Below, in pieces: positions 54,776 to 62,864 of a stretch of DNA of 64,000 nt. Within the stretch, counting starts at the first letter, position 1. Each line of letters begins with the position of its first letter. The translations under genes were made by a program, and so were the position numbers. Source of the stretch: Phycisphaeraceae bacterium (GTDB lineage: Bacteria > Planctomycetota > Phycisphaerae > Phycisphaerales > UBA1924); the NCBI GenBank assembly GCA_020639235.1, contig JACKHC010000001.1, positions 1,984,001-2,048,000 on the forward strand, given 5' to 3'. A model generated the notes under the pieces. The model made no database searches and had not been told where the DNA came from. It saw only the letters and a program-made list of their open reading frames with translations.

Positions 54776-56643
54776 CAGAGCCAGAGTCTCAACCGAACCC
54801 AGTCAACAAGGTCGCTCGTCCACGCCGACAGCAGCGACCGCCGACCCGCCGCCACACGCGCCTCACCGCTCATCCCCGAACGCATCCAATCCTCCGCACC
54901 CGCAACACGCGCCATCACCACGAACCGACCCTCAGGGTCGTTCTCATCCGCAGCCGGCGCGATCCGCTCAACAACCGCCTCCACATGCCGATCCGGGTAC
55001 GCCGCCGGCGCAAGCCGCACCCGCTGACCCACCTCCAGCGTCGACACAAACCGCTGCGGCACACGCACCTCCGCCAGCATCCCGCCCGCCTCAAGACTCG
55101 GCGCGACCCGATACAACTCTTCCCCCTGCCCCAGCCGCGCGCCGATGAGCCGCTCCGGCATCCCCCAGAGCACAACGCCGTCAATCGGCGCAAGCACCGT
55201 CGAGCCCTCGATCCGCGCGTCGATCAACGCCAACCGCGCATCCGCCTCCTCGACCATCGCCTCGTGAATCGCCGCCGTCGTCGCGTCCCCGCCCCGCCGC
55301 GCGCTCGTCGCCTGCCGCTCCTGCGCCGCCCGCTCGGCGCGAATCGACGCCGCCTCGAGCCGCAGATCCGTCGTCTCAAACCGCGCCAGCACGGTCCGCC
55401 CCGCCGTGATCTCATCCCCCGCCATCACCGGCGCCTCCAGAAGCACCGCATCGAACGGCACCGAGATCACACGCTGACCCGGAGACGAGAACGCGAACGA
55501 CGCCGGCACCGTGTGATCCACCCGAATCAGCACCAGCGCCGCCAAACCAACCACCGCAATCAGCGCCCCAAGCTTCGCGATCGTGTGCCTCGGCCCCACC
55601 ACAGCGCCCGCCGTCCGCCGCGCCGACTCAACCAGTCTCGCGCCGAGCCACGCATCATCCCGCTTGTGGTGCAACAACATCGGCGCCGCCAGATCCATAA
55701 TCATCCGCAGCGCGCCGACCTCCGCCGCCGCCCACGCCCGGTCCGCCGATCGTTCCAGCGTCACCGCGCCAACCAGCAACCCGCCGTGTTCACTCACCCG
55801 CAGCGGCAACGACACCACCGCCACCGGCCCGTGCGCTGCCGACAACTGCTCCGCGCCCCTTGTAATCGTCCGCGACCCCGCGCCCGCCGGGAACACCACA
55901 TCCTCATCCTGATCCAGCGCCTCCTCCATCGCTCCCTCAATATCCCGCACCAGCGGCAACCGGCGCACAACCTTGTCCGCGTGGCTCATCGCGATCGTCT
56001 GCGCCTGGTGCGCCCGCACCCACCCCAGCGTCACCCGCTCGCACCCGAACCGCGCCGCAAGCGTGTTGCACAACGCGATCGTCGCCTCCTTGAACCGCAC
56101 CGCCCCCGAAATCACCCGCGCCACATCCATCACCGTGGCCAACCGCGCCGCTTCCGCGGCACTCGACTCACCGGCGCTCCGCAGGTCCGCAGCCGTCAGC
56201 ACCGCCGAAGCCAGCATCACACAGTCCCGCTGCTCCTCCGCGCCGACCCGGTCAACGCCCCGCACCAACACCGCCAGCACCGCCCGCGCACCCTCCCGCA
56301 GCGCGATCGGCGCCAGAATCACATACCCCGCGCCCTCATCCCCCCGCTCCGCCGGCGCCACCGCAGAGTCATCCCGCGCCAGCACCAGCGGAATCGCCGC
56401 CGCCGCCGCGCGCAACCACGCGTCATCCGGGCCCGCCTCGCCGCGCAGCGCCACCAGATCAACCGATCCGCCGCCCTGTTCATCCCGCGCGCCCGGCGTG
56501 AACACCCCCGCCGCCGCCGCGCCCGTCTGCGCGATCGCGGCGTCAAGCGCCCCCATCACCAGCCCGTGCCAGTCCGCGCCCGACGATGTCAGCCCCGAGA
56601 GGACCCGCCGAAACTCGTTCTCACGCTGTGTGCCGGACGCCAT
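54775..56643 (-). CDS. GAF domain sensor fused to a HlyD-type periplasmic adaptor
   Basis: A 622-residue protein. Two GAF-like domains occupy about residues 20-160 and 175-340 in the cytoplasm. A single membrane helix lies at 357-374 (LGALIAVVGLAALVLI). The periplasmic part is a HlyD adaptor: FSSPGQRVISVPFDAVLLEAPV as the first lipoyl half, a coiled coil (RAERAAQERQATSARR), the second half VLAPIDGVVLWG, and a beta-barrel segment. This joins a small-molecule sensing module to an export adaptor. ATG start at 56643 faces the plus-strand HlyD gene across 80 bases. First gene of the SecA-like unit. Confidence 0.88.
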   Translation of the reverse strand: MASGTQRENEFRRVLSGLTSSGADWHGLVMGALDAAIAQTGAAAAGVFTPGARDEQGGGSVDLVALRGEAGPDDAWLRAAAAAIPLVLARDDSAVAPAERGDEGAGYVILAPIALREGARAVLAVLVRGVDRVGAEEQRDCVMLASAVLTAADLRSAGESSAAEAARLATVMDVARVISGAVRFKEATIALCNTLAARFGCERVTLGWVRAHQAQTIAMSHADKVVRRLPLVRDIEGAMEEALDQDEDVVFPAGAGSRTITRGAEQLSAAHGPVAVVSLPLRVSEHGGLLVGAVTLERSADRAWAAAEVGALRMIMDLAAPMLLHHKRDDAWLGARLVESARRTAGAVVGPRHTIAKLGALIAVVGLAALVLIRVDHTVPASFAFSSPGQRVISVPFDAVLLEAPVMAGDEITAGRTVLARFETTDLRLEAASIRAERAAQERQATSARRGGDATTAAIHEAMVEEADARLALIDARIEGSTVLAPIDGVVLWGMPERLIGARLGQGEELYRVAPSLEAGGMLAEVRVPQRFVSTLEVGQRVRLAPAAYPDRHVEAVVERIAPAADENDPEGRFVVMARVAGAEDWMRSGMSGEARVAAGRRSLLSAWTSDLVDWVRLRLWL

Positions 56644-56723
56644 ACCACCAAATGTACCCGCCCCGCGCCACCGAGCGGGTACGATCGCCCCACATTCCCG
56701 CCGAATGCCACGGAGGACGCCCC

Positions 56724-57710
56724 ATGAAACCGCTCAGCGCGACACTCGCAATCTGCCTCACGCTCCTCGCAGCGCCCGCCGCGCCCGCCGCCGACGCGTG
56801 GGAAGGCGTTGTCCGCGCCCGCCACGATCTCGAACTCTCCCTCACCGTCGGCGGCCTCGTCTCCCAGGTCCTCGTCGATCCCGGCGACCCCGTCGAGCAG
56901 AACGCCCCCCTTATCCGCCTCGACGACGAGTCCGCCCGCGCCCAGGTCGATCTCCTCCGCTTCCGCGCCGAGAGCAAACTCGGTGTCGAGTCCGCGCAAG
57001 CCAAACTCGACATGGCCAAGGTCGAAGAAAAGATCGTCCGCGACCTCCGCGCCGACGACGCCGCCGGCGCCATGGAAGTCCAGAAGGCCGAACTCCGCAC
57101 TCGGCTGGCCGAACTCGAACTCAACCTCGCCCAGCAGCAGCGCGACGAACTCCTCATCCAACTCGCGCGGGGCGAGCAGGAACTCACCCGCTACGAACTC
57201 CGCTCGCCCATCACCGGCGTGGTCGAAGAAGTCAAGGTCGCCGAGGGCGAGTCCCTCGAAGCCCTCGAAACCGCCGTCCGCATCGTTGTCACCAACCCGC
57301 TCCGCGTCGAGGTCTTCATCCCCACCGACCGCACGCTCACCCTCCAGCGTGGCGACGCCGCTTGGGTCCAACTCCAGATCAACGAAGACGAGATCGGCAA
57401 CTGGCGCCAGGGCGTCGTCTCGCACATCGCCGCCGTCGCCGACTCCGCCTCCAGCAAGCGCCTCGTCTGGGTCGATCTCCCCAACCCCGACAAACTCCCC
57501 GCCGGCACCCGCGCGCTCGTCACGCTCACGCCCATCAAGGACGCCCCCGACAAACAAACATCACGCCGCGACAGCGTGCAACTGCGAGACAATCCGGTCG
57601 TGCGCCCGCATCACCTGCGCCTCGGGCACGCCAAGAACCTGCGAGATCTCGCGCACATTCAAGCGCTCGGCATACCACAGCACGACCAGCAGCCGATCCT
57701 CCAGCGGTAG
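56724..57710 (+). CDS. HlyD family periplasmic adaptor subunit
   Basis: A 328-residue protein starting at ATG 56724 behind GGAGG. The signal peptide ends APAAPAADA. A first lipoyl half (GGLVSQVLVDPGDPVEQNAPLI) leads to a coiled-coil hairpin of about 90 residues and a second half (LRSPITGVVEEVKVAEGE), then a beta-barrel domain to TLTPIKDAP. There is no membrane helix, so it would be periplasmic. The last 50 residues run antisense through the sigma-like gene and look unlike the family, so either the tail is unusual or a frame error hides an earlier stop. Confidence 0.85.
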   Translation: MKPLSATLAICLTLLAAPAAPAADAWEGVVRARHDLELSLTVGGLVSQVLVDPGDPVEQNAPLIRLDDESARAQVDLLRFRAESKLGVESAQAKLDMAKVEEKIVRDLRADDAAGAMEVQKAELRTRLAELELNLAQQQRDELLIQLARGEQELTRYELRSPITGVVEEVKVAEGESLEALETAVRIVVTNPLRVEVFIPTDRTLTLQRGDAAWVQLQINEDEIGNWRQGVVSHIAAVADSASSKRLVWVDLPNPDKLPAGTRALVTLTPIKDAPDKQTSRRDSVQLRDNPVVRPHHLRLGHAKNLRDLAHIQALGIPQHDQQPILQR

Positions 57711-57821
57711 CGTCCGCAGAATCGCCTCGCGAACCCGCAGCGCCGCCGGTGTGCGCTCATGCTCAACAACTCGTTCTCGTGCGTGCGCAGCGCCATTGAC
57801 ATGCGCGGCCTTGTGAGCCAT
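57561..57821 (-). CDS. Stand-alone sigma-70 region 4-like HTH protein
   Basis: An 86-residue protein. The ATG at 57821 is preceded by GGAG at a good distance. Residues 25-82 match sigma region 4: a helix RVREAILRTLPLEDRLLVVLW, then the helix-turn-helix LNVREISQVLGVPEAQVM and RAHDRIVSQL. Regions 1-3 are absent. It may act as a small transcription regulator of the adjoining export genes. Its final 150 bases overlap the 3' end of the convergent HlyD gene, which is uncommon. Confidence 0.7.
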   Translation of the reverse strand: MAHKAAHVNGAAHARERVVEHERTPAALRVREAILRTLPLEDRLLVVLWYAERLNVREISQVLGVPEAQVMRAHDRIVSQLHAVAA

Positions 57822-57988
57822 GGGTCCATCTCCGTGACCGGGCTACCGGGGCCTCAAATCGCGCCCCGACCGTAGCGGCTACCATCCGTTCAGCGATCCG
57901 TGCCGAACGCCCCCAAAGGTAATCAGCGGGAACCACACACGCAACAACTGCGCCATCCGGTGGATGAGCGGTGACAAGGAGGTGAGCG

Positions 57989-58540
57989 ATGGCAGCCACA
58001 GAGTCAACCATGGTCGAACTGGGCACCAAGGCCCCCGACTTCGCCCTCCCCGACACCGTCTCAGGCAAGACCGTCCGCCTCGCCGACCTCCAGGGCAAGG
58101 CCTTCCTCATCATGTTCATCTGCAACCACTGCCCCTTCGTCGTCCATGTCCGCGACGAACTCGCACGCATCGGCCGCGACTACGCCCCCAAAGGCGTCAT
58201 GTGCATCGCCATCAGTTCCAACGATGTCGCCAACTACCCGCAGGACGGCCCCGACCGCATGAAGCAGGAAGCCAAGGCCGCCGGCTACACCTTCCCCTAC
58301 CTCTACGACGAAACCCAGGAAGTCGCCCGCGCCTATAGCGCCGCCTGCACCCCCGACTTCTATGTCTTCGACTCAGGCAAGAAACTCGTTTACCGCGGCC
58401 AACTCGACGACTCTCGCCCCGGCAACAACAAGCCCGTCACCGGCAAGGACATCCGCGCCGCCCTCGACGCCCTCCTCGCCGGCAAGAAACCCTCCGACAA
58501 CCAGAAGCCCTCCATCGGCTGCAACATCAAGTGGAAGTGA
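57989..58540 (+). CDS. Thioredoxin-fold peroxiredoxin/TlpA-like protein
   Basis: A 183-residue protein with a near-ideal AGGAGGTGA upstream of the ATG at 57989. The AhpC/TSA-redoxin fold is clear: GTKAPDFALPDTVSG, then LIMFICNHCPFVVHV with a CNHC active site, then IAISSNDVANYPQD and TPDFYVFDSGKKLVYRGQLDDS. There is no signal peptide, so it acts in the cytoplasm. Proteins of this type (thioredoxin family, CxxC after Asn) are frequent in planctomycetes; reductase or peroxidase activity cannot be fixed from sequence. Confidence 0.88.
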   Translation: MAATESTMVELGTKAPDFALPDTVSGKTVRLADLQGKAFLIMFICNHCPFVVHVRDELARIGRDYAPKGVMCIAISSNDVANYPQDGPDRMKQEAKAAGYTFPYLYDETQEVARAYSAACTPDFYVFDSGKKLVYRGQLDDSRPGNNKPVTGKDIRAALDALLAGKKPSDNQKPSIGCNIKWK

Positions 58541-58552
58541 GTCGGTGCGCAT

Positions 58553-59278
58553 TCATAAACTACGTTCAATCTCAGATCGCTGCTCGTAGTAGTATTCCAC
58601 GAGGCCCTGTATCCGATACAGGGAAGACGAAGTCTCAAACACCGCAGCATTCAAGTCATTGAGGCAGACCCTGAACAAGTTCCGTAATGGTCGATTCTTG
58701 CGTTTGTCGTAGGGATACCTGAATGCATCCGAGGCTTGGTCATACTCTTCGAATCCTGCAAGCAAACTCTTGATAGCTAATTGTTCTTTGTGAGTAAGCG
58801 GAAAATCGTCCTTAAGCAGCTCGCGAGATAGTTTCAAGGTTTCTCCCCAAAGCGAGCTTAGTCCATGTCCGTTGCGAGGCTGTTTTAGACCGGTCAGCGC
58901 GTATTGCGTTTGCCAGTGTATGGCCTTGAGAAGTAGTTCCAGAGAATGACGGTATAAGTAGCAGATCGCGTAAACATGAACATCTAGAGACGCGTGCGAA
59001 TATGCGGCGGACTCGACTAGAGTGTCTGCTGATGCACGGTAGTACGCGGCCAATTGTTCAAAGGTCAACAACCCTTCTACGCAGGCAGTCAATTCTCCTA
59101 CTCCACCAAATGGATTGGGAATGTTCTGGCTGCTTTCCACTCGGGTTCCTCCACCGTTCGCGAGTCTCATGCCAAGTGTATTCAGAGCATACTCAAATAC
59201 GAGTTGCCGATCGCATTCGTTCGCTGGTTGACAAAATCCAGGTGCTCCATCGAGTGCGCGTACGCCTTCCGGTCGCAA
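58553..59278 (-). CDS. HEPN-like helical protein in a lower-GC accessory stretch
   Basis: Up to 241 residues. The start is unclear: TTG at 59278 or ATG at 59170. The central part has the HEPN-like pattern YLYRHSLELLLKAIHWQ followed by NGHGLSSLW, typical of HEPN/DUF4145-type proteins often found with defence or stress genes. The predicted structure is all helical. Third-position GC is clearly lower than in neighbours, indicating horizontal acquisition. It is convergent with the thioredoxin-fold gene. No toxin catalytic motif (RxxxxH) is evident. Confidence 0.6.
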   Translation of the reverse strand: MRPEGVRALDGAPGFCQPANECDRQLVFEYALNTLGMRLANGGGTRVESSQNIPNPFGGVGELTACVEGLLTFEQLAAYYRASADTLVESAAYSHASLDVHVYAICYLYRHSLELLLKAIHWQTQYALTGLKQPRNGHGLSSLWGETLKLSRELLKDDFPLTHKEQLAIKSLLAGFEEYDQASDAFRYPYDKRKNRPLRNLFRVCLNDLNAAVFETSSSLYRIQGLVEYYYEQRSEIERSL

Positions 59279-59395
59279 TCTCGAATCCCCAACTCTTCAA
59301 TATATGTGCTTCATTTCCCTGATGCCGACCGTCTCCCACCCACCACCCAAAAATCGCCGATGCGAGCTCCAGGCGCAAGCCGGTGATAAAGGCAT

Positions 59396-59485
59396 CCTCC
59401 CCCGTCTCCGGCGGGGGAGGTGTCACGCCGAAGGCGTGACGGAGGGGGTGCTTACATCCTCGCCCCTTGAGGGAGAGGGTGGCGG
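59396..59485. repeat. Intergenic palindromic element with tandem hairpins
   Basis: CCTCCCCCG (59396-59404) pairs perfectly with CGGGGGAGG (59412-59420). GTCACGCC (59422-59429) pairs perfectly with GGCGTGAC (59433-59440) around a 3-base loop. A further G-rich stretch with CCCTTGAGGG follows to about 59485. This looks like a REP-like intergenic repeat unit or a transcription terminator cluster. It separates the HEPN-like and 59539 genes, both on the minus strand. Confidence 0.6.
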
Positions 59486-59538
59486 CGACATGACCACGAT
59501 GTCGCATGGCGAGCGGTTCAATCCCTCCCTAGTGTTGG

Positions 59539-60273
59539 TCAGAACCCTACACGCCTGGAGGGTTTCGTGCCTCGATCATCCGGCTCACTGCTGGCGGCAC
59601 TCATAGCACAGCCGATTAGCGACTCTGACTCTGATGTCAAATCAAAGAACGGGATCTTGTTGGTCCGTCCCATCTCATTCGACAACACGCCAACACCGGA
59701 CCACCTCCGATCCATCCAGCTCTCGAATCCGGCAATTGCGACTTGGTATCCCATACCTTCGCCATTTACGAGATCGTCCACGGCGCGATAGACATCAAAT
59801 GCGTGAGTAAAAACTGTGGCGCTCACATCGGCTGGCTTGAAGTGCCGCAATGTTCCAAGCAAATAAGCGACTTGCGCGGACAGTGAGGCCGCACTGCGTG
59901 GTTGGTCATCTCCCGGAGCGCCCTGACCAACAGGAGTCGATGGCAGTGTATCACGGTAGTCATATGCGATGAGCACGAAGTTTGACTTTGCTGCATCTGC
60001 GGCCCGCTCAATCGGCTCGGTCTTTCTCATGTCCATCGACGCAATGATTGGCCGTTGTGCCGTGCAGTCCTTCTTATTCGCGTTGGGAAACCCTGCGCTT
60101 GCCCGGCATTGATCGATAACCCTTGCGTAGTCTCGAAAGCTCAACCTCAAGGAAGATGCTCGCTCTTGCGAATCATCCGATTCGCCCAGACGGTGCTTTC
60201 CTGACTTCTGTTCCTGATAACGAAGCCCATGAAATACTGATTGAAAGTCGATGATATCTACACAAAGATGCAT
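59539..60273 (-). CDS. Hypothetical cytoplasmic protein in the accessory stretch
   Basis: A 244-residue protein from the ATG at 60273, with AGGAG 8-9 bases upstream, beginning MHLCVDIIDFQSVFHGLRYQ. No signal peptide or membrane helix. The C-terminal half is alternating (QVAYLLGTLRHFKPADV, VFTHAFDVYRAVDDLV). I do not recognise the family. It lies 79 bases after the nuclease-like exported gene on the same strand, so it could be its partner, for example an immunity or accessory factor; this is speculative. Codon usage is less GC-rich than the core genes. Confidence 0.6.
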   Translation of the reverse strand: MHLCVDIIDFQSVFHGLRYQEQKSGKHRLGESDDSQERASSLRLSFRDYARVIDQCRASAGFPNANKKDCTAQRPIIASMDMRKTEPIERAADAAKSNFVLIAYDYRDTLPSTPVGQGAPGDDQPRSAASLSAQVAYLLGTLRHFKPADVSATVFTHAFDVYRAVDDLVNGEGMGYQVAIAGFESWMDRRWSGVGVLSNEMGRTNKIPFFDLTSESESLIGCAMSAASSEPDDRGTKPSRRVGF

Positions 60274-60352
60274 GGATACAACTCCTGATTGATTGACTGT
60301 TGCAAGACAGAATCCGCGACGGGCGCGGTAGCGCCCGTCGCGGGGAAACGAA

Positions 60353-61594
60353 TCAATCACCGAATACATAGCGCCAGCCGCGGCTGGCTACCCGGCCCGT
60401 CCATCGCGCCGCGTCGCCGGTCGCCGTTGCGACCGCATCGCCCGCGCGAATGACGGCACGCCCCGCATCGCTGACGGCGCTTCCCACCGCATCTGCGGCA
60501 TCCACAATGCTGTCGCCTACCGTCCCCAGCACCTCGGCAACAGTGGTGCCCGCATCGTGAACTTGCCGCACGACGACACGAGCTGCATACGCGCCGGCCT
60601 CCTCGCCCGCGAAGTACCCGACAACGCCGCCTGCAATTGCGCCAGCCCCAGCTCCGATTACGGTCCCGGGCCCCGGGACAACCGATCCAGCAGCTCCACC
60701 CGCCCACGCGCCAGCGCTCGCGCCGGCCCAAGCACCCGCCCACCCACCGGCGGCACCACCGGCATTTTGAGCATGTTGAACTTCGCGCTCTTTCTCGTCG
60801 ATGGTACCGGACTCGAAGGCATCCTCAATCTCGCGTGCTCGTCCAATCCGCTCTCGAGCTTCGATCGCAAGTGCGACGGGCGCCGCAACCCTCGCCGCTC
60901 CACGCACTCCCGCCAGCCGAGCTGATCTCTTCGTCGCCGACGCAAACACCACCCCGTTCTTCGAGAGCGCCTTGATAGCGTTCTTTGCGAGTTTTGTCGC
61001 CGCGCTTGAGGTCTTCTTCGTGGCCTCAACGACCGCCGCACCCGGCTCGCCGAGTACATGAGGCGTCCGAATGACATGCACCTGCATTTCACCGCGTTTT
61101 GCGGCTTGAAGGACGCGTTTCGCGGCCGATCTCTCGGCTTCCGATGCCGAGGGGGACTTGATCGTCGCCTCCGCGGCCTTGACCGCCCACTCCGCAGTCC
61201 CTTGTCGGAAGCCGTACCCGCTATTCAGCGCGGAAGTACCGCCTTTCGCCTCGACGACATGAACAAGGCCGGCCGCGTCTTGCCATACCTGGTCGAAGCC
61301 CTGCCTAAAGGTAGACGCGGTGCCATCGACGAGCGGCGTCCAGCCCCTAGCGCGGGCGTATTCGCGTGCGCCTGCCTCGCCGAGTTGTTCGGCGATCGCC
61401 TGTCTCTCGTTCAAGCCGGCTGCGAGCCACGCGCGCTGTCGGGGTGTTCCAACTTCCGCGTGTGGGGTATCAGCAACTGGTGGGGTCGGCAGAGCCGCCG
61501 AATCTGCGCCGCTCGCGAATGCTCCCGAGCCGATGACCCCAAAAACAACCAACGCCGCAAGGTTGCGGCGCACACTACGACAATATCGGTTCAT
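60353..61594 (-). CDS. Exported protein with a nuclease-like motif and glycine-zipper region
   Basis: A 413-residue protein; ATG 61594 behind AGGAG. A signal peptide ends near AFASGADS. Residues 85-140 resemble toxin-type PD-(D/E)XK or similar nuclease domains: GFDQVWQDAAGLVHVVEAKGGTS, with Asp101, Glu115 and Lys117, followed by QGTAEWAVKA. Residues 275-340 are an Ala/Gly-rich glycine zipper with conserved small residues (GGWAGAWAGASAGAWAGG), which could insert into membranes. The tail has repeated DAADAVGSAV-type helices. The combination recalls secreted polymorphic toxins, but this is an inference. Confidence 0.65.
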   Translation of the reverse strand: MNRYCRSVRRNLAALVVFGVIGSGAFASGADSAALPTPPVADTPHAEVGTPRQRAWLAAGLNERQAIAEQLGEAGAREYARARGWTPLVDGTASTFRQGFDQVWQDAAGLVHVVEAKGGTSALNSGYGFRQGTAEWAVKAAEATIKSPSASEAERSAAKRVLQAAKRGEMQVHVIRTPHVLGEPGAAVVEATKKTSSAATKLAKNAIKALSKNGVVFASATKRSARLAGVRGAARVAAPVALAIEARERIGRAREIEDAFESGTIDEKEREVQHAQNAGGAAGGWAGAWAGASAGAWAGGAAGSVVPGPGTVIGAGAGAIAGGVVGYFAGEEAGAYAARVVVRQVHDAGTTVAEVLGTVGDSIVDAADAVGSAVSDAGRAVIRAGDAVATATGDAARWTGRVASRGWRYVFGD

Positions 61595-61874
61595 AAAAAA
61601 CTCCTTCTGCCACCAAGACAGGGTCTTCGCGGCGATTTTTTCGTATGAGCAGGAACCTTTAAGGGGGTTACAATCCTGCTCAGCACAAAGACCTTACCGC
61701 GTCAAGGCGTCGGGTCAAGCCTCAAGTGAAGGTTTTTTGCCGGGAGCCACCGCTCGTCCGCGTCGTGGCAAGCATCATCCCCAATCGCGCGCACCCGCCC
61801 AACCCTCCCTCCCCCCAATCTCCAGCATGCTCAACAAAAGCCCGCGCCGCCCGATCCCCCCATCGAATCCCTGT

Positions 61875-61907
61875 TTTCCCTCTGTGCCCTCTGTGTGCTC
61901 TCGTGGT
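61875..61907. repeat. Direct repeat copy 1 (33 bases)
   Basis: A pyrimidine/GT-rich unit beginning TTTCCCTCTGTG and ending CTCTCGTGGT. It recurs 257 bases downstream with one mismatch. Similar CTCTGTG-type intergenic repeats are scattered in many bacterial genomes. Confidence 0.75.
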
Positions 61908-61922
61908 AAATGTTCTTCGCAT

Positions 61923-61941
61923 CCTCTCCCACTGGGAGAGG
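61923..61941. repeat. Perfect hairpin repeat
   Basis: CCTCTCCC (61923-61930) pairs with GGGAGAGG (61934-61941) around a 3-base loop ACT. It belongs to a typical intergenic palindrome class; the related G-rich tail GGCAGGGTGAGGG follows. Confidence 0.65.
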
Positions 61942-62131
61942 GCAGGGTGAGGGCTCCGGCTCCTCTGCTCACACGCTCATTCGTTCGCGCCTGCAGCCAC
62001 GGGTGAAGCGCAGCGCAACCCGTGGGCCCTTCCCGTGCGCACACCGCGCACCTCCCGCTCTCAGAATTCCCAACATCTCCAAGTCTTTCTCATCTCCCCC
62101 CAGATGCCCGCTGCCTGATCCCTTTGGCCTC

Positions 62132-62164
62132 TTTCCCTCTGTGCTCTCTGTGTGCTCTCGTGGT
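62132..62164. repeat. Direct repeat copy 2 (33 bases)
   Basis: This copy matches the unit at 61875-61907 at 32 of 33 positions; the only difference is a C to T change in the middle. The orientation is the same. Confidence 0.75.
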
Positions 62165-62405
62165 GATTCTCTTCACCCAGCGCACAAACGCGCCCCCGCC
62201 GCCCTACATACGGAGGGCACACGCGTCCCCGCCCGGCCTCTCATCGCCGTCCACACCGGTTCCGACGAACGATCACGCCGAGCAACCCGCGTCACTCCCC
62301 TCCGAGGCAACCGGCGCTGCCAGCGCACCGGCGTACCCGCCACGAAACGGCGCACCCCTACCCACGGCCGGCCGGCCACCCTCTACCTCAACACAGACTC
62401 ACACA

Positions 62406-62810
62406 TCACGAAACATGCACCACAACCTGCCTCGTATGAGGCGACCGCCGATGCTCGAACAAGTACACCCCCTGCCATGTCCCCAGCGCCAGCCGCCCAT
62501 CCATGACGGGAATCGAAAGCGACACCGCCGTCAGCGCCGCGCGGATATGCGAAGGCATGTCGTCCGCGCCCTCCGCCGTGTGCGAGTACGCCGGATCGCT
62601 CTCCGGCGCAGCCCGATCGAACCACGCTTCCAGATCGCGCCGCGCGCTCGGGTCGGCGTTCTCCTGAATTACAAGACTGCAACTCGTGTGCCGCACGAAC
62701 ACCGTGCAAAGCCCCTCTTGTCCCCCCCACTCCGACACCACGCCGCCGATCTCGCGTGTGATCTCGTGCATCCCTTTGCCCGGCGTCCGGATCGTCAGTG
62801 CGCGGATCAA
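62406..62810 (-). CDS. YjbQ family protein (secondary thiamine-phosphate synthase-like)
   Basis: A 134-residue protein. The TTG at 62810 (MIRALTIRTPGKGMHEITREI) is preceded by GAGGAGG at a good distance, which decides the start over the ATG at the inner Met. Family motifs are VFVRHTSCSLVIQENADPS, RRDLEAWFDRAAP, DDMPSHIRAALTAVSLSIPV and GRLALGTWQGVYLFEHR. The family is widespread; a weak thiamine-phosphate synthase activity has been reported for some members, but the true role is uncertain. It is divergent from the reductase gene, 54 bases away. Confidence 0.9.
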   Translation of the reverse strand: MIRALTIRTPGKGMHEITREIGGVVSEWGGQEGLCTVFVRHTSCSLVIQENADPSARRDLEAWFDRAAPESDPAYSHTAEGADDMPSHIRAALTAVSLSIPVMDGRLALGTWQGVYLFEHRRSPHTRQVVVHVS

Positions 62811-62864
62811 TCCATGCCTCCTCTGCTTGCCCGGGGCATGGTAAGCGGCTAGCGTCCCTGCCCC

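Larger units (their letters stand above)
61595..62405. other. Long intergenic region with repeats, no convincing gene
   Basis: This stretch of about 810 bases contains open frames without ribosome sites or recognisable products. It holds a hairpin at 61923-61941 and two copies of a 33-base direct repeat. It lies between the accessory genes and the YjbQ gene and looks like a repeat-rich scar or boundary. Confidence 0.55.

Noticed and set aside
54523..56727. Open frame of 734 codons on the plus strand
   Set aside because: It is antisense to the GAF-HlyD gene and has the same shadow composition.
59193..59507. Minus-strand frame of 104 codons upstream of the HEPN-like gene
   Set aside because: It spans the hairpin repeat element and has no ribosome site, so it is more likely noncoding.
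62022..62852. Plus-strand frame of 276 codons across the repeat-rich gap
   Set aside because: It crosses repeats and the antisense of YjbQ; no start signal or family pattern.
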